From Chitinophaga nivalis (GTDB taxonomy: Bacteria > Bacteroidota > Bacteroidia > Chitinophagales > Chitinophagaceae): a stretch of DNA of 64,000 nt. The notes under the pieces are model-generated. The model saw only the letters and a program-made list of their open reading frames with translations, ran no database searches and was not told the origin of the DNA. Position numbers and translations under genes: made by a program. The DNA lies in the NCBI RefSeq assembly GCF_025989125.1, contig NZ_JAPDNR010000001.1, forward strand, positions 7,676,087-7,740,086. The letters are read 5' to 3'. Positions within the stretch are counted from its first letter, which is position 1, and every line of letters starts with the position of its first letter. Of the stretch, positions 17,150 to 26,256 are shown piece after piece.

Positions 17150-18619
17150 TTATTTACCGGAGAGCAGGGCTTTTTCAAAATCAGTAAGACCGTATCCCCG
17201 TATGTTATTGGGTTTGCTGCCGTCGCCGGAAGCACGGAAAAGTAGTTGTCGTATATCCGTTGCTGTTTTATTGGGATATGCCTGCCATAAACAAGCGGTC
17301 AGTCCTGCTATAATAGGCGGGCTGTATGCCAGATCATAGGCATCTCCATAGAAATCAAGGATAGGCACCCCACTGGACAATGCGCCCAGCTCCGGCTTCA
17401 TACGACCATCTGCAGTAGGCGTATTCAGTGGGCTATAATCATCGAACACCCGGCCATTGTACTCCCGCAGGTTGCCGGCAGTAATGACGTTAAAGGCATC
17501 CGCTGGTGGCGCCACTATTTTACGTGCACCGCCGCCATTGAGCATCTGCACCACGAGCATCCCTTTGGCAAAGGCGGCATCCGCCACCCGGCTGCTCATC
17601 GCTGTTTTACCATTGGCTTCTTCCGGACGGATGTTAAAGGCCGGATCATCAAAATATAATCCGAATACAGAGGAAGAAGAAACGATATCAGTACCGATGC
17701 TGTCTGCATATTCCATGGCAGCAATCCAGCTGGTTTCATCCACAGGCTCTTCGGTAGCATTGGCTTCCACCCGGAGCAGCGCAAAAGATGCTTCCGGCGC
17801 CAGGCCTACATACTCCCCGGGTATCAATCCCGCCATGATACCGGTGAGATAGGTACCTCCATCTCCACTGTTGTAAACATTTTCCTGGTTGTTGACAAAG
17901 TCATAGGTAGCAGCAATCTTATTTTCCCGGAAAAGATGACTGAAGCCATTTTTTTCGTGCAGATAACCAAAGCCATCACTCAGTACCGCTATCAGTTTGC
18001 CCTTTCCACGGTAGCCTGCTTCATGCAGTGCTTTGGCTTTATGCATCTTCATCAGTTTCCAGGTACGACCATAACCTTTATCGCTGACAGGCAGGTCGCG
18101 TAAAGTATCGGTTCCGGTTTTCACCTGCGGCGCAACGCCACCGATCATATCATTGCCTGGCAGCTCCGGTATGCTTTCCGGTTCATATAACCCCCATGGG
18201 CGTACGTCGTTCACAAAAGAAAGAGCAGACAATACTTTGGGATCCATATCATCCGGATATTGTATCACGGCATAGTTCAGCCAACGGCTGGTATGTATTA
18301 GCCGGCCTTTCACCAGGCGCAGCACAGAATCAAGGTAAGGCTTGGCCACCGGCAGATCGGTGGAATCAATTTTTATTTGCTGCCGTTGGCGGCGTTCAAT
18401 CGCACGTTGGCTCAGATAAGCCTGTGGCGCCGTCAAAGAAAAAGGTGTTGTTTTTTTATCTGTAAAAGATACCAATACCAGGTTCCGGTATTTCGCCGGT
18501 AAAGGTTCCTGGTCACGGTAACGACTATACGGATCATTATCTTTCCGGCAGGAAAACAGGGCAATAGTCAGACAGAGCAATGCTATAGCAGCACTGCCCG
18601 GCAGTTTCATTATTCGCAT
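17150..18619 (-). CDS. Subtilase-fold (S8-like) lipoprotein with replaced catalytic triad
   Basis: 489 residues: lipoprotein signal (LFSCRKDND), a propeptide-like region and an S8 fold from about residue 180. The three catalytic landmarks are recognisable but altered: the Asp motif (usual V-L-D-x-G-F) reads IAVLSDGF, so the Asp position is S214; the His motif (usual HGT) reads GDGGTYLTG, so His is G254; the Ser motif (usual GTSFSSP) reads DLAYSPPIIAGL, so Ser is A431. Flanking structural residues (MAG, VGLAPEA, PPIIAGLTACLWQAYP) are well kept and there is no frameshift. I read it as a folded, non-proteolytic pseudo-enzyme with a binding or scaffolding role. An ATG three codons in is an alternative start. 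Confidence 0.85.
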   Translation of the reverse strand: MRIMKLPGSAAIALLCLTIALFSCRKDNDPYSRYRDQEPLPAKYRNLVLVSFTDKKTTPFSLTAPQAYLSQRAIERRQRQQIKIDSTDLPVAKPYLDSVLRLVKGRLIHTSRWLNYAVIQYPDDMDPKVLSALSFVNDVRPWGLYEPESIPELPGNDMIGGVAPQVKTGTDTLRDLPVSDKGYGRTWKLMKMHKAKALHEAGYRGKGKLIAVLSDGFGYLHEKNGFSHLFRENKIAATYDFVNNQENVYNSGDGGTYLTGIMAGLIPGEYVGLAPEASFALLRVEANATEEPVDETSWIAAMEYADSIGTDIVSSSSVFGLYFDDPAFNIRPEEANGKTAMSSRVADAAFAKGMLVVQMLNGGGARKIVAPPADAFNVITAGNLREYNGRVFDDYSPLNTPTADGRMKPELGALSSGVPILDFYGDAYDLAYSPPIIAGLTACLWQAYPNKTATDIRQLLFRASGDGSKPNNIRGYGLTDFEKALLSGK

Positions 18620-18630
18620 GTATCAGTAGT

Positions 18631-19242
18631 TTACTGGAATTTTTCGTTTTTTCCGATGTATTGATAACGGATGGTAATAAAGCCTTCCCGTTCGCTCAGG
18701 GTCTTGTAGGTCTGCCCTTTCAGCGATGGCATATCCCGGTAATAGCTGAGTATTTCCATCTTTACAAACCCTTCCCCATCGGCGGTTTGCAGGAATATAC
18801 ATTTACCGGGATAAGGTATATATACCATTTCATCGGTCATATAATACCAGCTTTTCCCACCACTACGATAGCCGAGTGCAAAGTCTTCACCGGCAATATC
18901 CTGTTTCAGCCCATTCAGGTCTGGCAACTCTTTCAGGTCTTTATAGGCTACAGGTAAAATAGCGGCACGGGCCCTCCCATCACGCACGGGGTTTGTCATA
19001 GGGCCTCCGTTTATTTTCAGCTGCGCGCTGTAAAATCCAAGGTCCCAGTTGGTGCCTTCGGGCTGTGTTGTTAATTGCCCGGTTTTGAAATTAATAAACA
19101 CCTGCTTACTATAGGAAGACTCGATGTTCTTAATAAATTGCTCTTTTGCAATCGCCGGAGGTCCGCTATCCGGCGCGGTTTCAGATTTCCGGCAAGCCAT
19201 AGCCAACAGGCATGCTGCCAGGAAAATGCTAGATTTTCTCAT
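18631..19242 (-). CDS. HmuY-like lipoprotein (first gene of the operon)
   Basis: 203 residues from the ATG at 19240-19242 (MRKSSIFLAACLLAMACRKS); the frame extends upstream only to a TTG. The lipobox is LAMAC. HmuY-like features are QVFINFKTGQL, TNWDLGFYSAQL, SWYYMTDEM followed by IPYPGKCIFLQ, then FVKMEILSYYRDMP and a terminal beta strand. The similarity to the operon's last gene (11864-12430) is in the order of these blocks rather than close identity, so the duplication is old or the genes have separate origins. It is predicted to be a surface lipoprotein binding haem, iron chelate or another small ligand for the receptor at 12443-15658. Confidence 0.75.
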   Translation of the reverse strand: MRKSSIFLAACLLAMACRKSETAPDSGPPAIAKEQFIKNIESSYSKQVFINFKTGQLTTQPEGTNWDLGFYSAQLKINGGPMTNPVRDGRARAAILPVAYKDLKELPDLNGLKQDIAGEDFALGYRSGGKSWYYMTDEMVYIPYPGKCIFLQTADGEGFVKMEILSYYRDMPSLKGQTYKTLSEREGFITIRYQYIGKNEKFQ

Positions 19243-19334
19243 AAAATTCTGCAACAGTAAGGTAACCTAAATTGAAAGGATGTTTATGCTCTTGTTCACA
19301 AATCTATTGGCGGAGTAAAATTGATTTGACACGG

Positions 19335-19342
19335 CAAAAGTA
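19335..19342 (-). promoter_or_regulatory. Possible -7 box of the HmuY-like operon
   Basis: CAAAAGTA on the plus strand is TACTTTTG on the minus strand, a perfect TAnnTTTG box about 93 bases before the first gene. No clear -33 TTTG was found at the right distance. The gap 19243-19627 (385 bp) otherwise contains only AT-rich sequence and the terminator of the GH30 operon. Confidence 0.4.
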
Positions 19343-19577
19343 ATACGGACGATCATCATTCATTGATCGAATCGGTAAAAATATCTGCCGTAAACGTAAA
19401 AATTATCATCTCACAAAATCACAAACAACGATAAAAATCAACACAACCCTTATCCGTACTGCATTTCACCACGCCATCAGTTATACGGTATCATAACTAT
19501 ATACCATAAATGAAAAAACATTAAAAAACAAGCGTAAGATTTACGCAAAACGTAAATTTTATTTAACAGAAAAAAAA

Positions 19578-19603
19578 TACCAGTGCTTTTTATAGCACTG
19601 GTA
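19578..19603 (-). terminator. Terminator of the FecR-SusC-SusD-GH30 operon
   Basis: Perfect 10-bp arms (19578-19587 and 19594-19603, TACCAGTGCT/AGCACTGGTA) with a 6-base loop; read on the minus strand a run of seven T follows. It lies 25 bases after the GH30 stop. Confidence 0.9.
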
Positions 19604-19627
19604 ACAAATAATATCACGGGTGATGCT

Positions 19628-21046
19628 TTAGTTACAGACATAGGTAGCCACCGCACCAGCCGGTAGGGAGGCATACATCCACCGGCCTTTCAGGCGCACC
19701 TGAAAAGACTGTACGGTCGCCTGCCGGTTGACAACAATCAATACCGTTTTATGATCAGGCGTACGAAATGCCACATTATCGAGTTGCGGAACAGTAGTAC
19801 TCGCCATTCTCACTGATCCTGCCGGCACAAATTTAGCGGCATGTCCGATTACATAATAGGAAACATTGCGGGTAATGGTGGTGCCATCAATCGTAATCGC
19901 ACCTAAACACTGCGTACAGCCTCCTTGATCGGTATGCGGATGCCACTGCGGATCTGCCGCCAGGTTCCATTGCAGCACATTACGGCTCCAGTTGCGGCAG
20001 GCGCCTATGATCAAACGACTCACATTGCCTTTCAGCTCTTCGGAAAAACTACCTTTTCCATCCGACCATTGTTCCGTAAAATAAATATGCTTCTCCGGGA
20101 ACTGATCATGTACCACCGACAACGCACTGATATCTCCGGCATATAAATGAAAGGCAGAACCATCCACAAACGGATAAGCTGCCGGATCTTTCAGTATCGA
20201 CAACGGATAATCCGGCCGGTCACAGTTATGATCATACAGGATGATTTTAGTAGTGATACCTGCTGCCCGGAAAGCCGGCCCCAGGTGATCTTTCACAAAG
20301 GTTCCCTGAGCGGCGGCCTCCATATACATGCTGGGATTATTGCCCGGATGCAGCGGTTCATTCTGTGGCGTGATGGCATCTATGCGTATGCCTGCTGCCT
20401 GCATCGCCTGTACATATTTCACAAAGTAACGGGCATATGCTGCATAATATCCCGCTTGCAAACTACCGCCGATAAAAGAGGAATTTGTTTTCATCCAGAC
20501 AGGCGCCGACCAGGGTGAACCTAAAATTTTTATTGCCGGATGGAGCGTCCTTATTTTTTTCAATACAGGCAGCAATGCCTTTTGTTCGCGGGCCATACTG
20601 AAATGCTGCAAATCCGGATCGCTTTGTCCGGCCGGCATATCATCATAGGTAAACACCGTATCGCTGAGATCAGAAGCACCGATACTCAGGCGGATATAGC
20701 TGATACCAATACCCTTTCCTTCCGGCAGAAATAACTCTTTCAGCAAGGCGTCCTGCTGTTTTTCCGGCAGGCTGTGAATCAGATCGGCACTACCTCCCGT
20801 GAGGGTAAATCCGAAACCATCCATCTGCTGAAAAGTAATTGCCGGATCTATCGTTATCACAGGTGTACCGTTATCCTTGCTGTGCCATCGCAATGCTGGC
20901 TGCTGCTGCAACAGGGCAGACCGGTCCGGTGTGGTGAGCCATACCTGTATCCCTGCTGCCGGTTTCGGTTGTTTTTGCTGCTGTGCCGTTGCTGTTATCA
21001 TCAACAGCAGGCCAAGACAGGTCCCTATTTTTATCCGCATCATCAT
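19628..21046 (-). CDS. Secreted GH30-family glycoside hydrolase
   Basis: 472 residues with a short signal peptide. The start is placed at the ATG whose last bases overlap the SusD stop (ATGA), six bases after GGAGG; a further in-frame ATG upstream is less likely. The GH30 signatures are FQQMDGFGFTLTGGSA near the mature N-terminus, then SYIRLSIGASDLS and ILGSPWSAPVWMK. The acid/base E230 is in TPQNEP and the nucleophile E325 in YFTEQWS. A C-terminal beta domain ends at Cys-Asn. Family members include glucosylceramidase and beta-1,6-glucanase. The operon with SusC/SusD points to glycan use, with beta-1,6-glucan a reasonable but unproven substrate. Confidence 0.9.
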   Translation of the reverse strand: MMMRIKIGTCLGLLLMITATAQQQKQPKPAAGIQVWLTTPDRSALLQQQPALRWHSKDNGTPVITIDPAITFQQMDGFGFTLTGGSADLIHSLPEKQQDALLKELFLPEGKGIGISYIRLSIGASDLSDTVFTYDDMPAGQSDPDLQHFSMAREQKALLPVLKKIRTLHPAIKILGSPWSAPVWMKTNSSFIGGSLQAGYYAAYARYFVKYVQAMQAAGIRIDAITPQNEPLHPGNNPSMYMEAAAQGTFVKDHLGPAFRAAGITTKIILYDHNCDRPDYPLSILKDPAAYPFVDGSAFHLYAGDISALSVVHDQFPEKHIYFTEQWSDGKGSFSEELKGNVSRLIIGACRNWSRNVLQWNLAADPQWHPHTDQGGCTQCLGAITIDGTTITRNVSYYVIGHAAKFVPAGSVRMASTTVPQLDNVAFRTPDHKTVLIVVNRQATVQSFQVRLKGRWMYASLPAGAVATYVCN

Positions 21047-22593
21047 TTCGTTCCTCCCCATTCCTTGCTTTGTTCCAGTTTAGTATTTTCCATTTCCAGC
21101 AAAGGAATCGGCAGGATATCATGCCGGCCGGCAATAAAACCTCTGCTGCCTAATGCTGCCGCTGCCCTGCCGGTTCTCACCAGGTCAAACCAGCGATGTC
21201 CTTCTCCGGCCAGCTCCAACCGCCGCTCGTTAAAAATATGATCAAAGGTAGCAGGCAAAGGCCCCAGCCCTACACGCGCCCGCACAGCATTCAGCAAGGC
21301 ATAGGCGCGGCTGCCGGCGCCCCCACTTTCTCCCGCTTTGATACGCGCCTCTGCTTCCATCAGGTAAGTATCAGCCAGTCTTATTTCATACATATTCTGC
21401 GGAAAATTCAATTCCAGGTTTCCGCCGCCTTTTGAAATATTGGAAACCCTTCCGGCAAATTTATTCAGGAAATAACCGGTATTCATATAACCGGCATCGT
21501 ACCGTGCAATGCCATTTCGCTTCAAACTATCCAGGTCTGCAACGGTAGCGCCAAAGCGCGGATCATCATGCATAAACCGGTAAAACTCCGGTGTAAATAC
21601 CAGGAAGCTCCAGCCGGAAACATAATCAGGTGCGCCATCTTTCAGGGTGGAGTAACCTCTTGGTCCCGTCATAATATTCAGCAGATTGCCTTCTGTACTG
21701 CCTACTGCACTCCATACACCACCCGAGGTGGAATTATAGGCCACCTCCAGAATAGATTCCGAACTGAACTTACTTACTGCATCTGATTTCCACAGATCAG
21801 CAAAGCGGGGAATCAGTTTATAGCCATACACCGCATTTACCTGGCCAGGGGTAGTGCCATTTACCAGTTCCAGTTCTCTCGCTGCATCGGTCCATTTTTG
21901 CCGGTACAGGTATACTTTTCCCAGCAGGGCATGTGCCGCACCTTTGGTGACACGGCCGGCTTCTCCCTGCCGCGGCACCTGATCCGGCAGATTCGTTTCT
22001 GCAATGGCTGCTTTCAGATCCGCTTCTATCTGATCATATACGGCTTCCGGTGTAGCCTGTACCACACCATACATTTCAGCAGTGGTAACCGGTTTGGTGA
22101 ATAACGGAATGTTTTTAAACAACCGTACCAGGTCAAAATAGAAGAAAGCCCGCAGGAATTTTGTTTCCGCCTCATAACGCTTTTTAATATGCTCCTCCAT
22201 AGGTACACCGGGTAGTTTGGTCAGCATAATATTCGCACGGAATACGCCCGCAAATCCTTTTTTCCACAACTCCTCCTGCGGCCCGGTAATCGGCGTCAGT
22301 GTCCAGTTAGACATCACCTGCAATGCCATCATATCCGATGATCCGCCGCCACCCGCATAATGATCATCTGCTGCTGCATTCAACGCCCCTACTTTGGTCA
22401 CGAATCCGCCGCCTTGCCAGCCTACTACATCATACACGGCTACCAGGCCGTTAAAGGCTTCCGTTTGATTGCGGTAATAGTTGGATTCCAGGTAACTGCC
22501 TTTCGGTTCTATTTCCAGGAATTTATCGCTGCAGGCGCCGAACAACCACATGCCTGCCATCACGGTGATATAGGTAAAGTATTTTTTGCTCAT
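21043..22593 (-). CDS. SusD/RagB-like lipoprotein
   Basis: 516 residues with lipobox (LFGACSDKFLEIEPKG), the canonical SusD start. The helical core contains FLRAFFYFDLVRLFKNIPL and AAHALLGKVYLYRQKW. The C-terminus carries ERRLELAGEGHRWFDLVRTG and ILPIPLLEME. It is the glycan-binding partner of the SusC gene 21 bases upstream. Its stop codon overlaps the GH30 start by four bases, which suggests translational coupling. Confidence 0.94.
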   Translation of the reverse strand: MSKKYFTYITVMAGMWLFGACSDKFLEIEPKGSYLESNYYRNQTEAFNGLVAVYDVVGWQGGGFVTKVGALNAAADDHYAGGGGSSDMMALQVMSNWTLTPITGPQEELWKKGFAGVFRANIMLTKLPGVPMEEHIKKRYEAETKFLRAFFYFDLVRLFKNIPLFTKPVTTAEMYGVVQATPEAVYDQIEADLKAAIAETNLPDQVPRQGEAGRVTKGAAHALLGKVYLYRQKWTDAARELELVNGTTPGQVNAVYGYKLIPRFADLWKSDAVSKFSSESILEVAYNSTSGGVWSAVGSTEGNLLNIMTGPRGYSTLKDGAPDYVSGWSFLVFTPEFYRFMHDDPRFGATVADLDSLKRNGIARYDAGYMNTGYFLNKFAGRVSNISKGGGNLELNFPQNMYEIRLADTYLMEAEARIKAGESGGAGSRAYALLNAVRARVGLGPLPATFDHIFNERRLELAGEGHRWFDLVRTGRAAAALGSRGFIAGRHDILPIPLLEMENTKLEQSKEWGGTK

Positions 22594-22614
22594 TGTTAAT
22601 CCGGTTTTAAAAGA

Positions 22615-25600
22615 TCAGAAAGTAACATTCAGTCCTGCCATAAAAGAACGCGCCTGCGGATAAATACCCCTGTCGATGCTCAGTGCATTGGTACCGCCGA
22701 TTTCCGGATCATAGCCGGTATATTTGGTCAGGGTCAACAGGTTTTCACTCATGACGTATATGCGTATCAGTTGTAATCCGATGCGTTTGGTGGTGGCCGC
22801 AGGAATCGTATAGCCCAGCTGCAGGGATTTGATCCGGAAATAACTGCCGTCTTCCAGATAAAAGCCGGATGGATTGGTGAAGTTTTTGTTTTTATCTTCC
22901 ATCGTCATCCGGGGATAGTCATTCGTAGACCCTTCACCGGTCCAGCGGTTCAGCGCTTTGGTCTGCCAGTTGGAATTGGGAATATCCAGGCGGCGCAATC
23001 CCTGGAATACTTTATTACCCGCAGCGCCCTGTCCGAAAAATATCAGATCAAATCCTTTGTAAGCCACATTGAAAGTGATACCGTATGTCCAGTTAGGGGT
23101 AGGGTTACCAATAAAAGTGCGGTCTTTATCCGTGATTTCGCCGTCGCCGTTCATGTCTTCCCAACGGAAATCACCCGGCTTCGCATCCGGCTGTATCTTC
23201 TTGCCGCGGGCATCTACCCAGCTATCAATTTCGGCCTGAGTCTGAAAAATGCCGAGTGAACGATAGCCGTAAAAAGAGTTAAAGGCCTGTCCTACTTCTG
23301 TTCTTACAATAGGGGGCATTCCCTGAAAACTTTCCTGTTTATCTCCCAGCAACGTCACACCGGTACCCAGGAAGGTAACCGTATTTTTAAGATAGGATAC
23401 ATTACCGTTGACAGAAAAATTTACTTCTCCGAATTTATTATGATAGCCTACTTCCAGTTCCACACCGGTATTTTTCATACTACCGATATTTGCCGCGGGA
23501 TTGTCAATAGCCCCTACATAATAAGGAATACGGGGCTTTTGCAGGATATCATTCGTCGTTTTATTAAACCAGTCAAAGGCAATCGTGATATTACGTAATA
23601 ACGTAGCTTCCAACCCGATATTCGCCTGACTGGTAGATTCCCATTTCAGATCAGGATTGGAGGGCGCATTGGGACTATACCCTACACTCAGTTTATCTTC
23701 CGTACCAAAAGTATAGTTACGCCCGCTGCCGATGGTAGCTACATAGGCCAGATCCCCGATATCATCACTACCCACAACACCATATCCGCCACGGAATTTC
23801 AGGAATCCAACCACATTATTCTGCGGCCAGAAATTTTCTTTGGAGGCTACCCAGCCTGCGGAGAAAGAAGGGAATACGCCGTACCGGTGATTGGGTCCGA
23901 AACGGGAGGAGCCATCACGCCGGATGATACCTTCCACCAGATATTTCTCTGCATAATTATAGTTGATGCGGCCAAAGAGAGAAGATACTCTGTGATCCAG
24001 CCCTTCACTGCCTTCCGATACTTTGTCGGCTGCCGCTATTTTAAAATTGAGTGATGCATCTTTAAAATTTTCCGCCGGAATATCAAAATAGGTAACAGCG
24101 GTTGCTTTGGTACGGTTCTCCATATAAGCGCCCTGGCCCCCCAGCAAGGTAAAACTGTGCGACCCAACGTGACGGGTATACGAAATAATATTCTCCAGGT
24201 TCCAGTTATACCCCTGGTTATTTCCCCGTTTGAAAGAAGAGCGGGAATTCACCGTAGAGCTATTGAGATAGGATACCGGCGTAAAGGTTTCTTCTCCCCA
24301 GAAAGATATTTTAGCACCGATGGTGGATCTTACTTTCAGCCCTTTTACCGGCTCCATCTCCAGGTAGGCATTTCCGACAATATTATGCGACCAGTTGTAA
24401 TTACCGAGGCGGGTGGAAATATAGGCCAGTGGATTGGTGATCTCCTGTCCTACTACACCTGAAATACCATAGGGCCGGCCGGCAGCATCGCGCCGTACCG
24501 GATTTTTCGTATACAGGGGAGCGTTAGCTTTCGCCGGGTCTGTTTCTACAACCGGCGTTATCGGGTCCAGGTTGATAGCAGAACTGAGTGGTCCGCCGAA
24601 TTCATTATTGGTATTACCGATACCGATCGTTTTTTCATAACCATAACCGACGTTCTCTCCGAAAGTGAGCCAGGGTGTAATTTTATGTGTGGTATTCAAC
24701 CGGAAGTTTACCCGCTGATACCGGGAGATATCACTCGCTACAATGCCTTCCTGCTGCAGGTATCCGAAGGAAGTATAAAAAGTGGATTTATCATTACCGC
24801 CACTGAGACTGATTTCATGGTTCTGCCGCACAGCATGTTGATTAAATATCTGTGCCTGCCAGTCGGTACCTTCTCCCAATGCAGCCGGATTATCATACAC
24901 CGGTGCTTTGCCATCTGCTTTCATCGCTTCGTTGATAAGTGTAGCATATTGCGTGGCATTCAGCAATTTCAATTTACGGGCTGGTGCAGAAACGCCATAG
25001 TAGCCGTTATAGTTAACAGAAAGCCGGCCGGACTTTCCTTTTTTCGTTGTCACCAGTATTACACCGGCGGCAGCACGCGCCCCGTAAATAGCCTGGGAAG
25101 CCGCATCTTTCAACACTTCCACGGATTCAATATCATATTGATTCAGGTAACCGATTCCTCCATTATCTACCACTACCCCATCTATTACCCACAACGGATT
25201 GTTGTTGTTGAAAGAAGTGATTCCTCTCACCCTGACGGAAGCACTGGAGCCTGGCTGACCGGAGCTGGCGGCCACAGTTAATCCGGAGGTACGCCCCTGC
25301 AATACCTGCTCCAGGCGGGTTACCGGCTGTGAAGCAATATCCGCCGCCCTTACACTGGAGATAGCGCCGGTGACCACACTTTTTTTCTGAATACCGTATC
25401 CTACTACCACCGTTTCGGTGAGCGCCGTCTGCGCCGGTTTCAGCTGCACCTGCAGGGTGCTGCCGGTAATAGGCAGTGTACGGGCGTCATACCCAATAAA
25501 AGAAACGATCAGCAGGCTTTTGCTATCAGGCACGCGGAGCGTGAATCTGCCATTCACATCTGCTGCGGTTCCTGCATTGGTATGTTGTATGCGCACCGTA

Positions 25601-26043
25601 GCACCGGGTACCGGTTCTCCCTGTTCGTTGATAATCCTGCCGGTGACGGTGATACCCGTATCTGCTGCCAGCCGGTCGGGTTTAATATCGGTAAGGGTTA
25701 TACGTTGTCCTTCCATGATGTAGGTAATGGGTTGTCCTTTCAGGCATTCGTCCAGGGCTTCTTTGACTGTGGCATTTTTCAGCCGGATGGTAACCGGCCG
25801 GGTGGCTGCCAGTAAGGCTTCGTCGTAGATAACGGAAACACCCGCCTGCCGGGCTACTTCTTTCAACACCTTTTTCAACGGCACATTTTTTTCAGATAGC
25901 GTGATCTGTTGTGTCCATCCTTTTGCGCTGATATGCAGACATCCCAGGAGGAGCAAAAAGGCTGTCAGTTTCATAACGCGGAACATTTTAACGGACAGTG
26001 GTTTCCGGGCACAGGAAAGCCTGCCACTAAAGTTTAATTGCAT
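22615..26043 (-). CDS. SusC-type TonB-dependent receptor with N-terminal STN domain
   Basis: 1142 residues. The long N-terminus leads to the signal peptide (FRVMKLTAFLLLLGCLHISA) and then an STN domain (about residues 45-115, TLSEKNVPLKKVLKEVARQAG). A carboxypeptidase-regulatory-like domain (about 130-210), the plug (VVGYGIQKK, VRGITSF, PLWVIDGV, AIYGARAAAGVILVTTKKG) and the barrel ending AGLNVTF follow. STN in such receptors contacts the periplasmic part of FecR-type anti-sigma factors to report ligand binding, and the FecR gene lies just upstream. The receptor is therefore expected to be both transporter and sensor for the substrate processed by the GH30 enzyme. Confidence 0.94.
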   Translation of the reverse strand: MQLNFSGRLSCARKPLSVKMFRVMKLTAFLLLLGCLHISAKGWTQQITLSEKNVPLKKVLKEVARQAGVSVIYDEALLAATRPVTIRLKNATVKEALDECLKGQPITYIMEGQRITLTDIKPDRLAADTGITVTGRIINEQGEPVPGATVRIQHTNAGTAADVNGRFTLRVPDSKSLLIVSFIGYDARTLPITGSTLQVQLKPAQTALTETVVVGYGIQKKSVVTGAISSVRAADIASQPVTRLEQVLQGRTSGLTVAASSGQPGSSASVRVRGITSFNNNNPLWVIDGVVVDNGGIGYLNQYDIESVEVLKDAASQAIYGARAAAGVILVTTKKGKSGRLSVNYNGYYGVSAPARKLKLLNATQYATLINEAMKADGKAPVYDNPAALGEGTDWQAQIFNQHAVRQNHEISLSGGNDKSTFYTSFGYLQQEGIVASDISRYQRVNFRLNTTHKITPWLTFGENVGYGYEKTIGIGNTNNEFGGPLSSAINLDPITPVVETDPAKANAPLYTKNPVRRDAAGRPYGISGVVGQEITNPLAYISTRLGNYNWSHNIVGNAYLEMEPVKGLKVRSTIGAKISFWGEETFTPVSYLNSSTVNSRSSFKRGNNQGYNWNLENIISYTRHVGSHSFTLLGGQGAYMENRTKATAVTYFDIPAENFKDASLNFKIAAADKVSEGSEGLDHRVSSLFGRINYNYAEKYLVEGIIRRDGSSRFGPNHRYGVFPSFSAGWVASKENFWPQNNVVGFLKFRGGYGVVGSDDIGDLAYVATIGSGRNYTFGTEDKLSVGYSPNAPSNPDLKWESTSQANIGLEATLLRNITIAFDWFNKTTNDILQKPRIPYYVGAIDNPAANIGSMKNTGVELEVGYHNKFGEVNFSVNGNVSYLKNTVTFLGTGVTLLGDKQESFQGMPPIVRTEVGQAFNSFYGYRSLGIFQTQAEIDSWVDARGKKIQPDAKPGDFRWEDMNGDGEITDKDRTFIGNPTPNWTYGITFNVAYKGFDLIFFGQGAAGNKVFQGLRRLDIPNSNWQTKALNRWTGEGSTNDYPRMTMEDKNKNFTNPSGFYLEDGSYFRIKSLQLGYTIPAATTKRIGLQLIRIYVMSENLLTLTKYTGYDPEIGGTNALSIDRGIYPQARSFMAGLNVTF

Positions 26044-26115
26044 ACTTTTGTAGTGTTTGGGTAGTACAGGAAATCGTTAATAAGCAAATGATATCAACGG
26101 CCACCCAACTTATTG

Positions 26116-26146
26116 CCGGGAGTGTTGCGAGCACTTCCGGTTTTTT
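26116..26146 (+). other. Hairpin with plus-strand T-run in the FecR-SusC gap
   Basis: CCGGGAGTG (26116-26124) and CACTTCCGG (26132-26140) pair with one G-T position and are followed by six T on the plus strand. Both neighbouring genes run on the minus strand, where no T-run follows the stem. It could end antisense transcription, or be a structured element in the SusC leader that protects or punctuates the operon mRNA. Confidence 0.5.
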
Positions 26147-26256
26147 ATGGATGCCGGTATCCTGCGGTTAACCCGTTTCAGTTGTTATCATAAGGGTGCA
26201 GTTTTTCAGTTTATACATAATACGTGGATGACTGCCCGTGGAAGCAGTTTTAATAT

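Noticed and set aside
17150..18619. Annotation as an active subtilisin-like protease
   Set aside because: The fold motifs are there but Asp, His and Ser of the triad are Ser, Gly and Ala.
11864..19242. Firm call of a haem-uptake locus
   Set aside because: The HmuY-like fold motifs are visible, but the known haem-ligand His residues are not and no haem transporter genes are present; kept as hypothesis only.
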